DNA of 64,000 nucleotides, from positions 1,550,001-1,614,000 of the forward strand of contig NZ_CP032382.1 of the NCBI RefSeq assembly GCF_003589925.1, written 5' to 3'. A program made the position numbers and the translations under genes. The notes beneath the pieces were generated by a model. It had not been told where the DNA came from. It was given only the letters and a program-made list of their open reading frames with translations, and made no database searches. Of this stretch, positions 9,394 through 18,300 are shown one piece after another (position 1 is the first letter of the stretch; the number at the start of each line of letters is the position of its first letter). The stretch comes from Chryseolinea soli (GTDB taxonomy: Bacteria; Bacteroidota; Bacteroidia; Cytophagales; Cyclobacteriaceae).

Positions 9394-9972
9394 TTATGCC
9401 AATGCCTCAACAGCTTGAATTTCGCCGGGCATCATGCGGGTGAAAAGGTTTTCGATGCCGGCCTTCAGCGTGATCATCGATGAAGGGCATCCACTGCAGG
9501 ATCCCTGCAATTTCACTTTCACAATGCCGTCTTTGAAGGAGTGATACGTGATGGCGCCACCGTCCTGCTCCACGGCCGGGCGGATATATTCTTCCAGGAT
9601 GGTCTTTATCTTCCGGATCGTATCGGTCTCTTCTTCCTCCACGGCAGTGTCGGCTTCGCTCACGTCGAGGATGAACTTGCCGTCTTCCAGGAATTTTTTG
9701 ATGTGTTCTTTAAGGGTGCTTTGGATCTCCAGCCATTCCACGTCTTCGGTTTTGGTGACCGTCACGAAATTGCTCGCGAAAAATACGCGGCCCACGAACG
9801 GGTAAGCAAAAAGTTCGATCGCCAGGGGCGAAATGGAAGCCGTTTCCGCATCGGGAAAATCGAAGCTCATGCCCTCGGGGACGAGCATCTCGTTGACCAC
9901 GAATTTCAGGGAATTGGGGTTGGGATTCGATTCCAGGTAGATATGGACATTTTTGGGGACGGCCTGCAGCAT
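9394..9972 (-). CDS. Nfu/NifU-type iron-sulfur cluster scaffold protein
   Basis: A 192-residue protein with the N-terminal Nfu domain (VHIYLESNPNPNSLKFVVNEML, then AIELFAYPFVGRVFFASNFVTVTK) and a C-terminal NifU domain containing GSCSGCPSSMITLKAGIE, with cluster-binding C159 and C162. Such proteins carry [4Fe-4S] clusters to apo-enzymes; the window contains Fe-S clients such as queG and the GltS-like protein. The gene is monocistronic, with a promoter-like -7 element upstream and a terminator downstream. Confidence 0.92.
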   Translation of the reverse strand: MLQAVPKNVHIYLESNPNPNSLKFVVNEMLVPEGMSFDFPDAETASISPLAIELFAYPFVGRVFFASNFVTVTKTEDVEWLEIQSTLKEHIKKFLEDGKFILDVSEADTAVEEEETDTIRKIKTILEEYIRPAVEQDGGAITYHSFKDGIVKVKLQGSCSGCPSSMITLKAGIENLFTRMMPGEIQAVEALA

Positions 9973-9994
9973 ATTTTCAGATTTAATACTCCAA

Positions 9995-10002
9995 CAAAAT
10001 TA
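9995..10002 (-). promoter_or_regulatory. -7 element of the Nfu gene
   Basis: The reverse strand reads TAATTTTG, an exact TAnnTTTG match 22 bp upstream of the Nfu ATG at 9972. Confidence 0.45.
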
Positions 10003-10031
10003 AGCAATTTAAGTTCACCCCGAAACGGGTA

Positions 10032-10051
10032 AAAAGGGCCTGAAACAGGCC
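10032..10051 (-). terminator. Intrinsic terminator of the dicarboxylate/amino-acid symporter gene
   Basis: Stem ggcctg (10037-10042) / caggcc (10046-10051), 3-nt loop, followed on the reverse strand by five T. It directly abuts the symporter stop codon at 10053. Confidence 0.75.
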
Positions 10052-10052
10052 A

Positions 10053-11450
10053 TTAGGCAGGATCTGGTTCCTCATTTTCCAAAGCATTTTCCCATTTGCT
10101 GACCACGGCCGTGGCAATGCTGTTGCCGATCACATTCGTGGCACTCCGGCCCATGTCGAGCAAGGGGTCGATGCCCAGCAGCAGGGCCAGGCCGGCCTCG
10201 GGTATGTCGAAGGTGGCCAGCGTTCCTGCAATGACCACCAGGGAGGCGCGTGGCACGCCCGCAATGCCCTTGCTGGTCACCATCAGCACCAGCAGCATGC
10301 TCAGCTGTGTGCCCAGGGGAAGGTGGATGCCATAGGACTGGGCGATGAAGAGCGACGCAAAGGTCATGTACATCATGCTGCCGTCCAGGTTGAACGAATA
10401 TCCGAGGGGAAGCACAAAGCTTACGATCTTGCTCTTGCAACCAAATTTCTCCAGCTCTTCCATGGTCTTGGGAAATGCTGCCTCGCTGCTGGAGGTACTA
10501 AAGGCCAACAGCACCGGTTCCTTGATCCGCTTGACGAGACGGAGCACCCGCTTGCCGATGATGAGCAAACCGGCCAGGATGAGGAGTGTCCAGAGCAACG
10601 CGAGTCCGAAATAAAATTCACTCATGAAAATCGAATACGTCTTCAAAACGCTCAATCCCTGTTTGGCGATCACGGCCGTCATGGCCCCGAACACGGCCAG
10701 CGGCGCGAAGTTCATGACGTAGTTGGTCACTTTCAGAATAACATGTCCCGCCGCATCGAAGAACGTGATGACGACCTTGCCCTGTTCGCCAACGGCCGCG
10801 GTGGCAATACCAAAGAAGACTGCGAACACCACGATCTGGAGGATCTCATTTTTTGCCATGGCATCGATCACCGAGCTGGGGAACGTGTGATATAAGAAAT
10901 CTCGCAACGTAAATCCGTTGCGGGTGATCACGGTTTCGTCGGTGTCGGGCAGTGGCAACTTCATGGCTATTCCCGGTTCGAAAATGTTCACGAGGAGTAA
11001 ACCGAGCAACAGGCTCAACAGCGATGCGCTTATAAACCACAGTAAAGTTTTTCCGCCAATTCTTCCCACAGACGTGATGTCGCCCAGCTTGGCCACGCCA
11101 ACCACCAGCGTGCAAAGTACCAGGGGCGCTACGATCATTTTGATAAGCCGGAGAAAAATATCGGGGAGCAAGGCGAAGGGCTCGACTTTTTTATCGCGTG
11201 CCTGCAGCACTTCGCTGCGGTTCTTGGTGAGGGCTTCCTTCTCGGCGGTCAACCGCGGAATGGCGTTGCTGTCGGCTGCGTGTAGGGCATGCTGGGTGGC
11301 TTCCAGTTTGACCTCGATCTCCTGGAGCTTGGCATTCTCTACTTCGATATAAATTTTATTGAGGGTAAATCCCAGCCCTATACCCAACACCATGGCAAGG
11401 ACGATGAAGGTAGCGAGCCTGTTTTTCTTGGGGGGGTTGATGTCAGCCAT
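10053..11450 (-). CDS. Dicarboxylate/amino-acid:cation symporter (DAACS/SDF family)
   Basis: A 465-residue inner-membrane transporter. Family motifs seen are the hairpin LAFSTSSSEAAFPKTMEELEKFG, GYSFNLDGSMMYMTFASLFIAQ and the C-terminal GIAGVPRASLVVIAGTLATF plus DPLLDMGRSATNVIGNS, matching the GltP/DctA glutamate or C4-dicarboxylate:Na+/H+ symporters. A coiled insertion of about 50 residues (residues 30-80, rich in K, E and A) sits between TM1 and TM2, longer than in E. coli GltP. The ATG at 11450 (MADINPPKK) was chosen over an upstream TTG. Substrate specificity cannot be fixed from sequence. Confidence 0.9.
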   Translation of the reverse strand: MADINPPKKNRLATFIVLAMVLGIGLGFTLNKIYIEVENAKLQEIEVKLEATQHALHAADSNAIPRLTAEKEALTKNRSEVLQARDKKVEPFALLPDIFLRLIKMIVAPLVLCTLVVGVAKLGDITSVGRIGGKTLLWFISASLLSLLLGLLLVNIFEPGIAMKLPLPDTDETVITRNGFTLRDFLYHTFPSSVIDAMAKNEILQIVVFAVFFGIATAAVGEQGKVVITFFDAAGHVILKVTNYVMNFAPLAVFGAMTAVIAKQGLSVLKTYSIFMSEFYFGLALLWTLLILAGLLIIGKRVLRLVKRIKEPVLLAFSTSSSEAAFPKTMEELEKFGCKSKIVSFVLPLGYSFNLDGSMMYMTFASLFIAQSYGIHLPLGTQLSMLLVLMVTSKGIAGVPRASLVVIAGTLATFDIPEAGLALLLGIDPLLDMGRSATNVIGNSIATAVVSKWENALENEEPDPA

Positions 11451-11694
11451 AGCCACGGGATACAAAGTTTTTTAATTGGGCGGCAATATAACGGAAAAGC
11501 CTGTAGTCTGAGGTATTCTGTCGCGTTCGACCAAAAAACTGTCAGGCTCCCTGTCCGCTTTTAGCCTGTGAACGCAAGGGTCCGATGCAACGGCCACATG
11601 GTCGTGCGATAAAAATCGTTCATTCCGTGATACTTTTTGATCACGGCACTCGGGAAGCCGATACGCTGGCAGGAAGCTTCGTATATTCGTTACG

Positions 11695-12798
11695 ATGCGC
11701 CCCCTAAACCTATTCCTGCTGTGCAGCCTGGCACTGCATCCCTGTATCCTTTATGGTCAGGCTGATACGATAGCCCGGTCAAAAAAAATTCGCATTACCC
11801 CCCTCCCGGTCATTTATTACTCACCCGAAACGCGTCTCGGATTTGGTGCCCTGGTGGCCGCAAATTTTGAAACCACAAAGCATCCGGACACCCTCACGAA
11901 AAGCTCCTATGCTCAAACCTATTTCCTGTACACGGTCAATCGTCAATACGATTGGGGTACCTCCACACGCATCTACATGCCGGAAAATAAATTCGTTTTC
12001 TATGGCAAGTTCAATTACACGTTCTTCCCGGAATACTATTACGGCATCGCTACCGAAGATCCCCTATCGAAAAAGGATACGATTCAATACAATCGCATCG
12101 GCGCCGATGTACGGCTATACAAAAAACTAAAGCGTCACTACTTTATCGGCGCGGCCACACGCTTCAACCGCATCGCGAATGTGGATGGCGGAACGACAGG
12201 TCATTTTGTGGAGGACAAACCGTTAGGTTATGAAGGCTATTGGCTCTGGGGATTTGCACCCGCGTTTGCCATTGAAACGCGCGACAATTTTGTATATCCC
12301 CGCAAGGGATTTTTCCTGGAAGTGTTGTATTATCTCTATCCTTCGTGGAGCGGAGAAAGTTACCGCCTTCAGAACTTCAAGCTCGACATCCGGAAATATT
12401 TTCCCGTGCACTGGATCAGTCCCATCGACGCCCTCGCCTTTCAATTCCTGGCCAACGTGAATACGGGCAGCGTGCCGTTCAAAGACCTGGCCGACATTGG
12501 AGGTTCCTATACGATGCGCGGTTATTATACCGGCTTTTATCGCTACGCCAATCTCTATGCTTTTCAGGGTGAATATCGCACCAACGTGTGGAAGCGACTG
12601 GGTTTCACGGTATGGCTGGGCGGCGCGCTGACACCGGAGAAGTGGTATACGTTCTTCGACCATTCGTTCAAGTTCAACGCCGGGGTTGGCTTGCGCATCA
12701 TGATCAATCGAAAAGACCGTCTGAATGTTCGCGTCGACCAGGGTTTTGGCAACCAGGGGCAAAGCGGTTTCTACCTCGATATTGCCGAGGCCTATTAA
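11695..12798 (+). CDS. BamA/TamA-family outer-membrane protein (surface-antigen domain)
   Basis: A 367-residue protein with a signal peptide (MRPLNLFLLCSLALHP through LYGQ), no POTRA domains, and a complete 16-strand-like surface-antigen barrel. Typical elements are VIYYSPETRLGFGALVAANF, a GGSYTMRGYYTGFYR motif (compare the L6-loop VRGY/F) and LNVRVDQGFG near the C-terminus. Bacteroidota have many such short BamA homologues whose cargo is unknown. The 244-bp spacer before it holds no recognisable gene; the poor -7 match TATATTCG lies at 11682. It is convergent with aroC. Confidence 0.78.
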   Translation: MRPLNLFLLCSLALHPCILYGQADTIARSKKIRITPLPVIYYSPETRLGFGALVAANFETTKHPDTLTKSSYAQTYFLYTVNRQYDWGTSTRIYMPENKFVFYGKFNYTFFPEYYYGIATEDPLSKKDTIQYNRIGADVRLYKKLKRHYFIGAATRFNRIANVDGGTTGHFVEDKPLGYEGYWLWGFAPAFAIETRDNFVYPRKGFFLEVLYYLYPSWSGESYRLQNFKLDIRKYFPVHWISPIDALAFQFLANVNTGSVPFKDLADIGGSYTMRGYYTGFYRYANLYAFQGEYRTNVWKRLGFTVWLGGALTPEKWYTFFDHSFKFNAGVGLRIMINRKDRLNVRVDQGFGNQGQSGFYLDIAEAY

Positions 12799-12819
12799 CG
12801 ATGTCTTGAAAGATGCGGA

Positions 12820-13890
12820 TTATTTTGTCGTCTTGTCGCGCAAAAGAAAATCGGCCAGCACCAAAGCTGCCATCGCTTCCACGATGGGGACGGCGCGCGG
12901 CACAACGCAAGGATCGTGTCGTCCTTTTCCACTCACAGTGGTTTCGTTGCCATGCTTGTCTACGGTCGATTGATCCTGCATGATGGTGGCGACGGGCTTG
13001 AAGGCTACGTTGAAATAAATATCCTCGCCGTTGCTGATGCCACCTTGAACCCCGCCGGAGAAATTTGTTTTTGTACGAATGCGTCCTTCATCGTTATAAA
13101 ACTCGTCGTTGTGTTGCGAGCCTCTCAGTTTCACGCCTTCAAAGCCGCTGCCGTATTCAAATCCTTTCACGGCGTTGATTCCGAGCATGGCCTTGCCCAA
13201 CTCTGCATGCAGCTTGTCGAACACGGGCTCGCCCAACCCTACGGGTGTATTTTTGATGACACACGTCACGACGCCGCCGATGGTGTCGCGGTCAAGCCGC
13301 ACCTGGTCGATGAGGGCGATCATCCTTTCGGCCGTGGACGGGTCAGGGCATCGCACGATGTTGTCTTCGGTTTTCGACAAGTCGAGTGTGGTGTAGTGTG
13401 GCGCCGCGAGATCGCCGACTTGCGACACAAAGGCGTTGATCTCTACGTTATGTTTTTTTAACAACAGCTTGGCAATGGCACCTGCTGCTACACGGGCCGC
13501 CGTTTCGCGCGCCGAACTCCGGCCGCCGCCGCGATAGTCGCGCACGCCGTATTTGGCTTCGTAGGTGTAGTCGGCATGGGATGGGCGGAACGTTTCGGCA
13601 ATGTGGCTGTAGTCCTTGCTGCGTTGGTCCTGGTTTTCGATCACTAGCGCGATGGGTGTGCCGGTAGATTGTCCCTCAAAGACGCCGGAGAGGATCTTGA
13701 AGACATCGTCCTCCTTGCGTTGTGTGGTGATCTTGCTTTGGCCGGGCTTCCGGCGATCCAATTCTGATTGAATGAATGCTTCGTCGATCGCTAATCCGGG
13801 CGGGCAGCCATCGATGACCACGCCGATGGCCGGGCCATGCGATTCGCCAAAGGTTGATATTTTAAAAAGGGTTCCGTATACGTTGCTCAT
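12820..13890 (-). CDS. aroC: Chorismate synthase
   Basis: A 356-residue protein, the standard AroC length. It converts 5-enolpyruvylshikimate-3-phosphate to chorismate with reduced FMN, the last step of the shikimate pathway. Family signatures present are [20 protein letters not shown] at the N-terminus, [19 protein letters not shown] in the middle and [20 protein letters not shown] near the C-terminus. The start at 13890 gives [19 protein letters not shown]. It lies 24 bp downstream of batD on the same strand, so co-transcription is possible although there is no functional link. Confidence 0.97.
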   Translation of the reverse strand: MSNVYGTLFKISTFGESHGPAIGVVIDGCPPGLAIDEAFIQSELDRRKPGQSKITTQRKEDDVFKILSGVFEGQSTGTPIALVIENQDQRSKDYSHIAETFRPSHADYTYEAKYGVRDYRGGGRSSARETAARVAAGAIAKLLLKKHNVEINAFVSQVGDLAAPHYTTLDLSKTEDNIVRCPDPSTAERMIALIDQVRLDRDTIGGVVTCVIKNTPVGLGEPVFDKLHAELGKAMLGINAVKGFEYGSGFEGVKLRGSQHNDEFYNDEGRIRTKTNFSGGVQGGISNGEDIYFNVAFKPVATIMQDQSTVDKHGNETTVSGKGRHDPCVVPRAVPIVEAMAALVLADFLLRDKTTK

Positions 13891-13914
13891 GCTTGATTTT
13901 CTCCGGACTGAATT

Positions 13915-15378
13915 TTAGACGGCTGGCTTTTTGAACACAAGATAGGCGGAAGCGCCTAACATCGCCAAAATAAAAAAGTTGAAGGCCCACTTCTGCCATC
14001 GCGTGTCGGCCATGGTCCTGAGCGCGTTGTCGGCGGTCTCGATCTTGTTATAAAAATTTCCCATGTCGCTGGACTGAATGGCTTCGTTCTTTTTGCTTTC
14101 ACCGGCCACCGTCACCATGAGTTTCGATTTCAGGGTGTCGTATTTTTTCAGCTTGGGATTGAAATACACCCACTGAAAATAGTCCTTCAGTTTAAATTGT
14201 CCCGGTTCTTTCGGGATCATAAAATAACTGAACGACTTGGTGCCCGTGATGCGATTGTTTTGACGCGTGATGTCCTGACGCACGTTGGGCTCGTAGAACT
14301 CGAACTTGTCGTCGCTTTTTGTTTTGGGTTTATCGATGGCCGAGATGTTGCCTTCGCCATAGACGTTGAAGTTATAGCCGGCACTCTGGCCCGTCTCCAG
14401 GTCGGTGTGGCGGATGCGTTCGTCGAGGCGATAGTCGCCCACGGCCACTTCGTCTTTGAGCGGGTGTGGCGGCAGTTCTTTTACGATCACGCGCTTGGGC
14501 TTCGTGAAAAACTTTTTGAAATCCTCTTTCCGGTTCTGTCCAAAAAAAGAAGGGTTCTTGGCGACTTTGTATTTGATCATCTCCAATCCTACGCTGGGGA
14601 AGTTGATCGGCTCGGCGTTGAGGGGAAAGTAGACAGCTTCGTATACTTTATACTGCATATAGTCGCGCCCGTTAATCTTCACGTTTTCGCCTTCGATGTT
14701 TTCGATGTTGAAGTTCTCTTCCCAGCAGTTGGTGGGTTTGATCTTTTTTAGAATGTCTACCAGCTGGCGACCCGGATCATAGAATTGCAGGGGCGCCCGG
14801 TTTTCTTGTGAAACAAAAAATGAAAGCGTCGTGGTAAAACCTTCGCCCACATACACCTCGTCTTTGCTGGTGGTGAGCGCCAGGAAGGCATCCTCTTTAA
14901 TATCGACAAACTCCGTGTCGCCGCTGCCAAAGAAGTCGTCGCCAGGACGGTCGAAGAAGCTGCGGAAGGGATCGTTTTGTTGCTGTTGCTGCAACGGCGG
15001 CCCTACGCGTACTTTTTTGCCCGGAACGTTTATGGGCTTACCGTTCACTTTCAGGGTAAACGAAGGAATGGTGAAGGTGCCCTGTTTAGTAGGTGCATAG
15101 GTCATGATCACGCTTTGCGAAGCAGACACCTGCCCGTTCACAATGCTGGTCGTGGATTGAGTGGATTGTCCACGCTTGCGGAAGCCTTCGATCTCGGGAA
15201 AGTTGTCATAGTTTTTCAGCGGCTCGTTTTGGGCCGTGATGGTGATGGTCCACGTCTGGTTCTCACCGATCTCGTCCGGACCCAGCGTGATCTGGACGCC
15301 TTGGGCGAAGGCCGTTCCCGGCAGGAGTCCGGCCAGGAAGACGAATAGAGAAAGACGTATGAAAGGCATCCACCGCAT
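13915..15378 (-). CDS. batD: BatD family protein
   Basis: A protein of about 487 residues with a signal peptide ending GTAFAQ, tandem immunoglobulin-like beta domains (VQITLGPDEIGENQTWTITI; KVNGKPINVPGKKVRVGPP; EDAFLALTTSKDEVYVGEGFTTTLSFFVS) and a single C-terminal transmembrane helix, the layout of BatD. In Bacteroidota BatD belongs to the moxR-batABCDE aerotolerance operon, whose VWA proteins act at the membrane with MoxR ATPase. None of the partners lies next to it here; aroC follows. The ATG at 15378 begins a plausible signal peptide; the frame continues 16 codons further upstream. Confidence 0.85.
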   Translation of the reverse strand: MRWMPFIRLSLFVFLAGLLPGTAFAQGVQITLGPDEIGENQTWTITITAQNEPLKNYDNFPEIEGFRKRGQSTQSTTSIVNGQVSASQSVIMTYAPTKQGTFTIPSFTLKVNGKPINVPGKKVRVGPPLQQQQQNDPFRSFFDRPGDDFFGSGDTEFVDIKEDAFLALTTSKDEVYVGEGFTTTLSFFVSQENRAPLQFYDPGRQLVDILKKIKPTNCWEENFNIENIEGENVKINGRDYMQYKVYEAVYFPLNAEPINFPSVGLEMIKYKVAKNPSFFGQNRKEDFKKFFTKPKRVIVKELPPHPLKDEVAVGDYRLDERIRHTDLETGQSAGYNFNVYGEGNISAIDKPKTKSDDKFEFYEPNVRQDITRQNNRITGTKSFSYFMIPKEPGQFKLKDYFQWVYFNPKLKKYDTLKSKLMVTVAGESKKNEAIQSSDMGNFYNKIETADNALRTMADTRWQKWAFNFFILAMLGASAYLVFKKPAV

Positions 15379-15405
15379 AGTTTGTACTAGAAAGTCAATA
15401 TGGGT

Positions 15406-15413
15406 CAAAGTTA
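15406..15413 (-). promoter_or_regulatory. -7 element of batD
   Basis: The reverse strand reads TAACTTTG, an exact TAnnTTTG match 27 bp upstream of the chosen batD ATG (15378). Its position argues for that start rather than the one at 15426, which lies upstream of the promoter. Confidence 0.5.
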
Positions 15414-15613
15414 AGGTTAAACGCAAAAACCGGTACGAAAATTAAGCCGCAATCGTTGATTTTTGGCTAAAAAAAGGCCCTTTCAACTGAATATTAACCC
15501 ATCGCTCTAAGGAAACCGGAAACTTAATGTGGGCTACTTTGGAATTTTTGGACAATTTTCTAAATTAACACTCGTTAGGATTCTAAATTTTTTAAACTAT
15601 TCAGATTTTTGCC

Positions 15614-15799
15614 ATGCTGAACTATGTTAAAACTGTGCTCACCAAAGTGAGTTTTAGCGCGCTTCTCTTTGAAAAAGAGCTTCGCAAAGCCATCAACCTC
15701 TTGATCGGCGAAGAAGTAAACGAACTCAAAAACTGGTGCTACACCAGGTTTGGGACAGAACACGAAGAAATACTCAATCGGTGCTTCGTGGTTGCTTAG
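15614..15799 (+). CDS. Small uncharacterised protein (61 aa)
   Basis: A 61-residue acidic/amphipathic protein (MLNYVKTVLTKVSFSALLFEK, then RKAINLLIGEEVNELKNWCY) with no signal peptide or membrane segment. I recognise no named domain, but a free-standing gene with its own 190-bp upstream region and a strong terminator 22 bp downstream is likely to be expressed. The codon use and helix-like pattern look genuine. Function unknown. Confidence 0.65.
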   Translation: MLNYVKTVLTKVSFSALLFEKELRKAINLLIGEEVNELKNWCYTRFGTEHEEILNRCFVVA

Positions 15800-15821
15800 A
15801 CACAAGACTAAAATGACTTTC

Positions 15822-15850
15822 AAAGCCCTTCATGATGAAGGGCTTTTTTT
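15822..15850. terminator. Strong intrinsic terminator between the small gene and queG
   Basis: Perfect 11-bp stem aaagcccttca / tgaagggcttt with a 3-nt loop and a T-run on the + strand. The T-run merges with the queG stop codon at 15849-15851, so the convergent genes share it. Confidence 0.9.
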
Positions 15851-16802
15851 ATTCCCTCTCCCGATCCCCGCGACGAACATTTTCATCCTCCACAAATAGA
15901 ATATTGCGCTGCAAGCCTTTCAACTTTGTGCGCTGCACGGCCGACTTGGGGAATAATTTTTTGAAAACATCTTCTGTGATCTCGCGCCAATCCTGACGCG
16001 TCATGTTTTCCAGTTCGGGTGGCGGATTGAAGCGCTGCTCCTGGTGAGGTTTGGCAAAGCTGTTCCAGGGGCAAACTTCCTGGCAGATGTCGCAGCCGAA
16101 GATCCAGTTGTCGAACTTTCCTTTCACAGACGCCGGGATCTCCTCTTTCAACTCGATGGTGAAATAGGAAATGCATTTGCTGCCGTCCACCACATAGGGC
16201 TCGCTGATGGCGTCGGTGGGGCAGGCGTCCATGCAGGCGGTGCAGGTGCCGCAGTAGTCTTTCATGCCTTCGTCGTGGTCGAGCTCCAGGTCGATGATCA
16301 ACTCGGCGAGGAAAAAGAAGCTGCCCTGGCTGCGGTTCAGGAGAAGGCTGTTCTTGCCGATCCAACCCAACCCACTCCGTTTGGCCCAGGCGCGTTCCAT
16401 CACCGGCGCCGAGTCCACAAAAGCACGGCCGTGAACCTCTCCGATCTCTTCCTGAATTTTGTCGAGGAAGATCTTTAGTTTATCCTTGACCACTGTGTGA
16501 TAGTCTTCGCCATAGGCATAGCGCGCGATCTTCAGATCGCTTTTGCCTTCCAGGGGTTTTTGAGGTGCGTAGTTGTAGATCAAACTCACGACCGACTTTG
16601 CGCCGGGCACCAACAAGGTGGGATCGAGTCGCTTGTCGAAGTGGTTTTCGAGGTAGCCCATCTTGCCTTGGTAGCCGCGCTTCAGCCACTCTTCGAGACG
16701 CGGGGCTTCGTCTTTTAAAAATTCCGCTTTCGAAATACCACAAAATGAGAACCCCAGCGATGCTGCTGTTGCTTTTACGAATGCTGTGTGGTGCGCGGTC
16801 AT
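15849..16802 (-). CDS. queG: Epoxyqueuosine reductase
   Basis: A protein of about 317 residues that carries out the last step of queuosine synthesis in tRNA, reducing epoxyqueuosine with cobalamin and two [4Fe-4S] clusters. Both ferredoxin-type motifs are visible: [16 protein letters not shown] and [11 protein letters not shown]. The N-terminal part has the QueG pattern ([30 protein letters not shown], then [16 protein letters not shown], and [24 protein letters not shown]). The ATG at 16802 is preferred; an in-frame GTG at 16808 is also possible. Other queuosine genes are not in the window. Confidence 0.94.
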   Translation of the reverse strand: MTAHHTAFVKATAASLGFSFCGISKAEFLKDEAPRLEEWLKRGYQGKMGYLENHFDKRLDPTLLVPGAKSVVSLIYNYAPQKPLEGKSDLKIARYAYGEDYHTVVKDKLKIFLDKIQEEIGEVHGRAFVDSAPVMERAWAKRSGLGWIGKNSLLLNRSQGSFFFLAELIIDLELDHDEGMKDYCGTCTACMDACPTDAISEPYVVDGSKCISYFTIELKEEIPASVKGKFDNWIFGCDICQEVCPWNSFAKPHQEQRFNPPPELENMTRQDWREITEDVFKKLFPKSAVQRTKLKGLQRNILFVEDENVRRGDRERE

Positions 16803-16893
16803 CTTCACGTTTCAAAATTAGGAATTTTCAACGGGTGTTGATGTGCCGCTTAGACATTGCGTCTGCGAAGTGACGTGGGGGTTAGCGGCAGTC

Positions 16894-17113
16894 AGGGCTA
16901 AAGCCCTTTATCGACAAGGGCATTGGTCCCCGGGCTAAAGCCCGGGGTTATTCAATAAATCAATCATCAAAAAATATCCAATTGATCAAAATCGATCAGC
17001 AAATAACCATTTCATTCAAAATCGATTAGCCTTTCATTCAAATCAATCAAAAAAATAACCTCAGGCTTTGGCCTGAGGTTTAAGGTGCTTATTCAATAAA
17101 GGGCTTTAGCCCC
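16894..17113. repeat. Intergenic cluster of palindromic repeats with duplicated TTATTCAATAAA
   Basis: The spacer between queG and the nucleotidyltransferase holds four hairpin-forming units: GGGCTAAAGCCC (16895-16906), CCCCGGGCTAAAGCCCGGGG (16928-16947), a 10-bp stem with a 4-nt loop at 17057-17080 (cctcaggctttggcctgagg core) and GGGCTTTAGCCC (17101-17112). The second and fourth are each next to an identical 12-mer TTATTCAATAAA (16948-16959 and 17089-17100). An AT-rich middle repeats CAAAATCGAT-like words. No gene is visible in this spacer of about 340 bp. Confidence 0.7.
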
Positions 17114-17142
17114 GAACATCCCGTGGGGTACACGCTATTTTC

Positions 17143-18060
17143 TTACCAGAGTTTTTCCGGATAAGTGCCGTAGGCGACCTGGACTTTGAGCTTTTGGGAT
17201 ACTTCTTCTTTGTCTTCTTTGTAAGTAACGCCGAACCAATTATCGCTGCCCGAAAGTACGCGGACCTTTCCGATGCCTTCTTTGATCATTTCGTTTACGA
17301 TCAGCGGGATGTAGAATTCCGATTTGATGTTGCCTTCGTTGTTTTTCAGGAACTCGTTAAAGAGTTTTTGAGCGAAGTCGAAGACGTTGGGTTGAAAGCC
17401 CCAGAAGTTCATGGAGGTGGGCACATCAGGGCTGAGCTCGCGGTCGCCATCTTTTTCTTTGGAGATGATCTTACCGTTTTCTTTTACAATGGTGACGCGC
17501 TCCACCACGGTTTTCAAAAAGCCGTCGGCATCGCGCTCGCCACAGCCGCGCGACACGCTGCCGTGTTCGGAGAGCACCTTGCTGAGGGTATAGCCCACCA
17601 TGGCGTGTTCGCCGGAAGTTTCACCGGCAAAAAAATTGGCGATTGACTCAAAGGATTCTTTGCCATAGAAATCGTCGGCGTTGATGGCCACAAAGGGCTC
17701 GCGGATCACGTCGCGGGCGCACAGCAATGCGTGGCCGGTTCCCCAGGGTTTTACCCGTTCGGGGTTCTGAAATTGGGGTGGCACCATCTTGTCGAGGGAC
17801 TGGATCACAAATTCGACCTCCACTTTTCCCTGGAGCTTGGGCAGAAACTTTTCCTTTACGACGTCGAGTATTTCTTCGCGAACAATAAAGACTATCTTCG
17901 TGAAACCGGCCCTTACGGCATCAAAAAGGGAATAATCCATAATGGTTTCGCCATGAGGCCCAAAGCCGTCTATTTGTTTGATACCTCCATAGCGGCTTCC
18001 GATGCCGGCCGCCAGGACCAATAAAGCGAGTTTTTTTTGTGGATTATTTGGTGTGTCCAT
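17143..18060 (-). CDS. Sugar-phosphate nucleotidyltransferase family protein
   Basis: A 305-residue protein with the nucleotidyltransferase fold: the glycine-rich LAAGIGSRYGGIKQIDGFGP phosphate-binding loop near the N-terminus, then a MDYSLFDAVRAGFTKIVFIVRE segment and AINADDFYG as the metal-binding Asp motif. It probably transfers a nucleotidyl group to a sugar phosphate, but the sugar is unclear. It is divergent from a FucP-like sugar importer across a 240-bp spacer that contains a palindromic operator, which suggests shared sugar-responsive control. Confidence 0.82.
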   Translation of the reverse strand: MDTPNNPQKKLALLVLAAGIGSRYGGIKQIDGFGPHGETIMDYSLFDAVRAGFTKIVFIVREEILDVVKEKFLPKLQGKVEVEFVIQSLDKMVPPQFQNPERVKPWGTGHALLCARDVIREPFVAINADDFYGKESFESIANFFAGETSGEHAMVGYTLSKVLSEHGSVSRGCGERDADGFLKTVVERVTIVKENGKIISKEKDGDRELSPDVPTSMNFWGFQPNVFDFAQKLFNEFLKNNEGNIKSEFYIPLIVNEMIKEGIGKVRVLSGSDNWFGVTYKEDKEEVSQKLKVQVAYGTYPEKLW

Positions 18061-18077
18061 TGTGTTTTAGTTTATTT

Positions 18078-18109
18078 CAGAATTATAATTTGGAGTGTTT
18101 GCGCAAACA
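18078..18109 (-). promoter_or_regulatory. Promoter with overlapping LacI-type palindromic operator
   Basis: TGTTTGCGCAAACA at 18096-18109 is a perfect 14-bp palindrome with the central CG of LacI/GalR-family operators. On the reverse strand, TTTG (18107-18104) and TAATTCTG (18085-18078) fit the -33 TTTG and -7 TAnnTTTG with one mismatch and an 18-bp spacer, placing the operator over the -33 element of the nucleotidyltransferase promoter. Binding protein and inducer are inferred, not seen. Confidence 0.55.
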
Positions 18110-18300
18110 TCGCTGATTTTTGTCGTTTTTTGAAGTGACCTGAACGGCCCGGAAAAGTGGTGGGGATAACGTGTGAGAATGCTACGCATGCCTTTTATAC
18201 GCCGCAAAAATATAGTTTTAACCCGATAGTGATGCTGTAAAGAGGAATGACTCTTCAGAATAAAAAAGTAAAAAAGCCTAAAATACCTTAAACCAAACCA

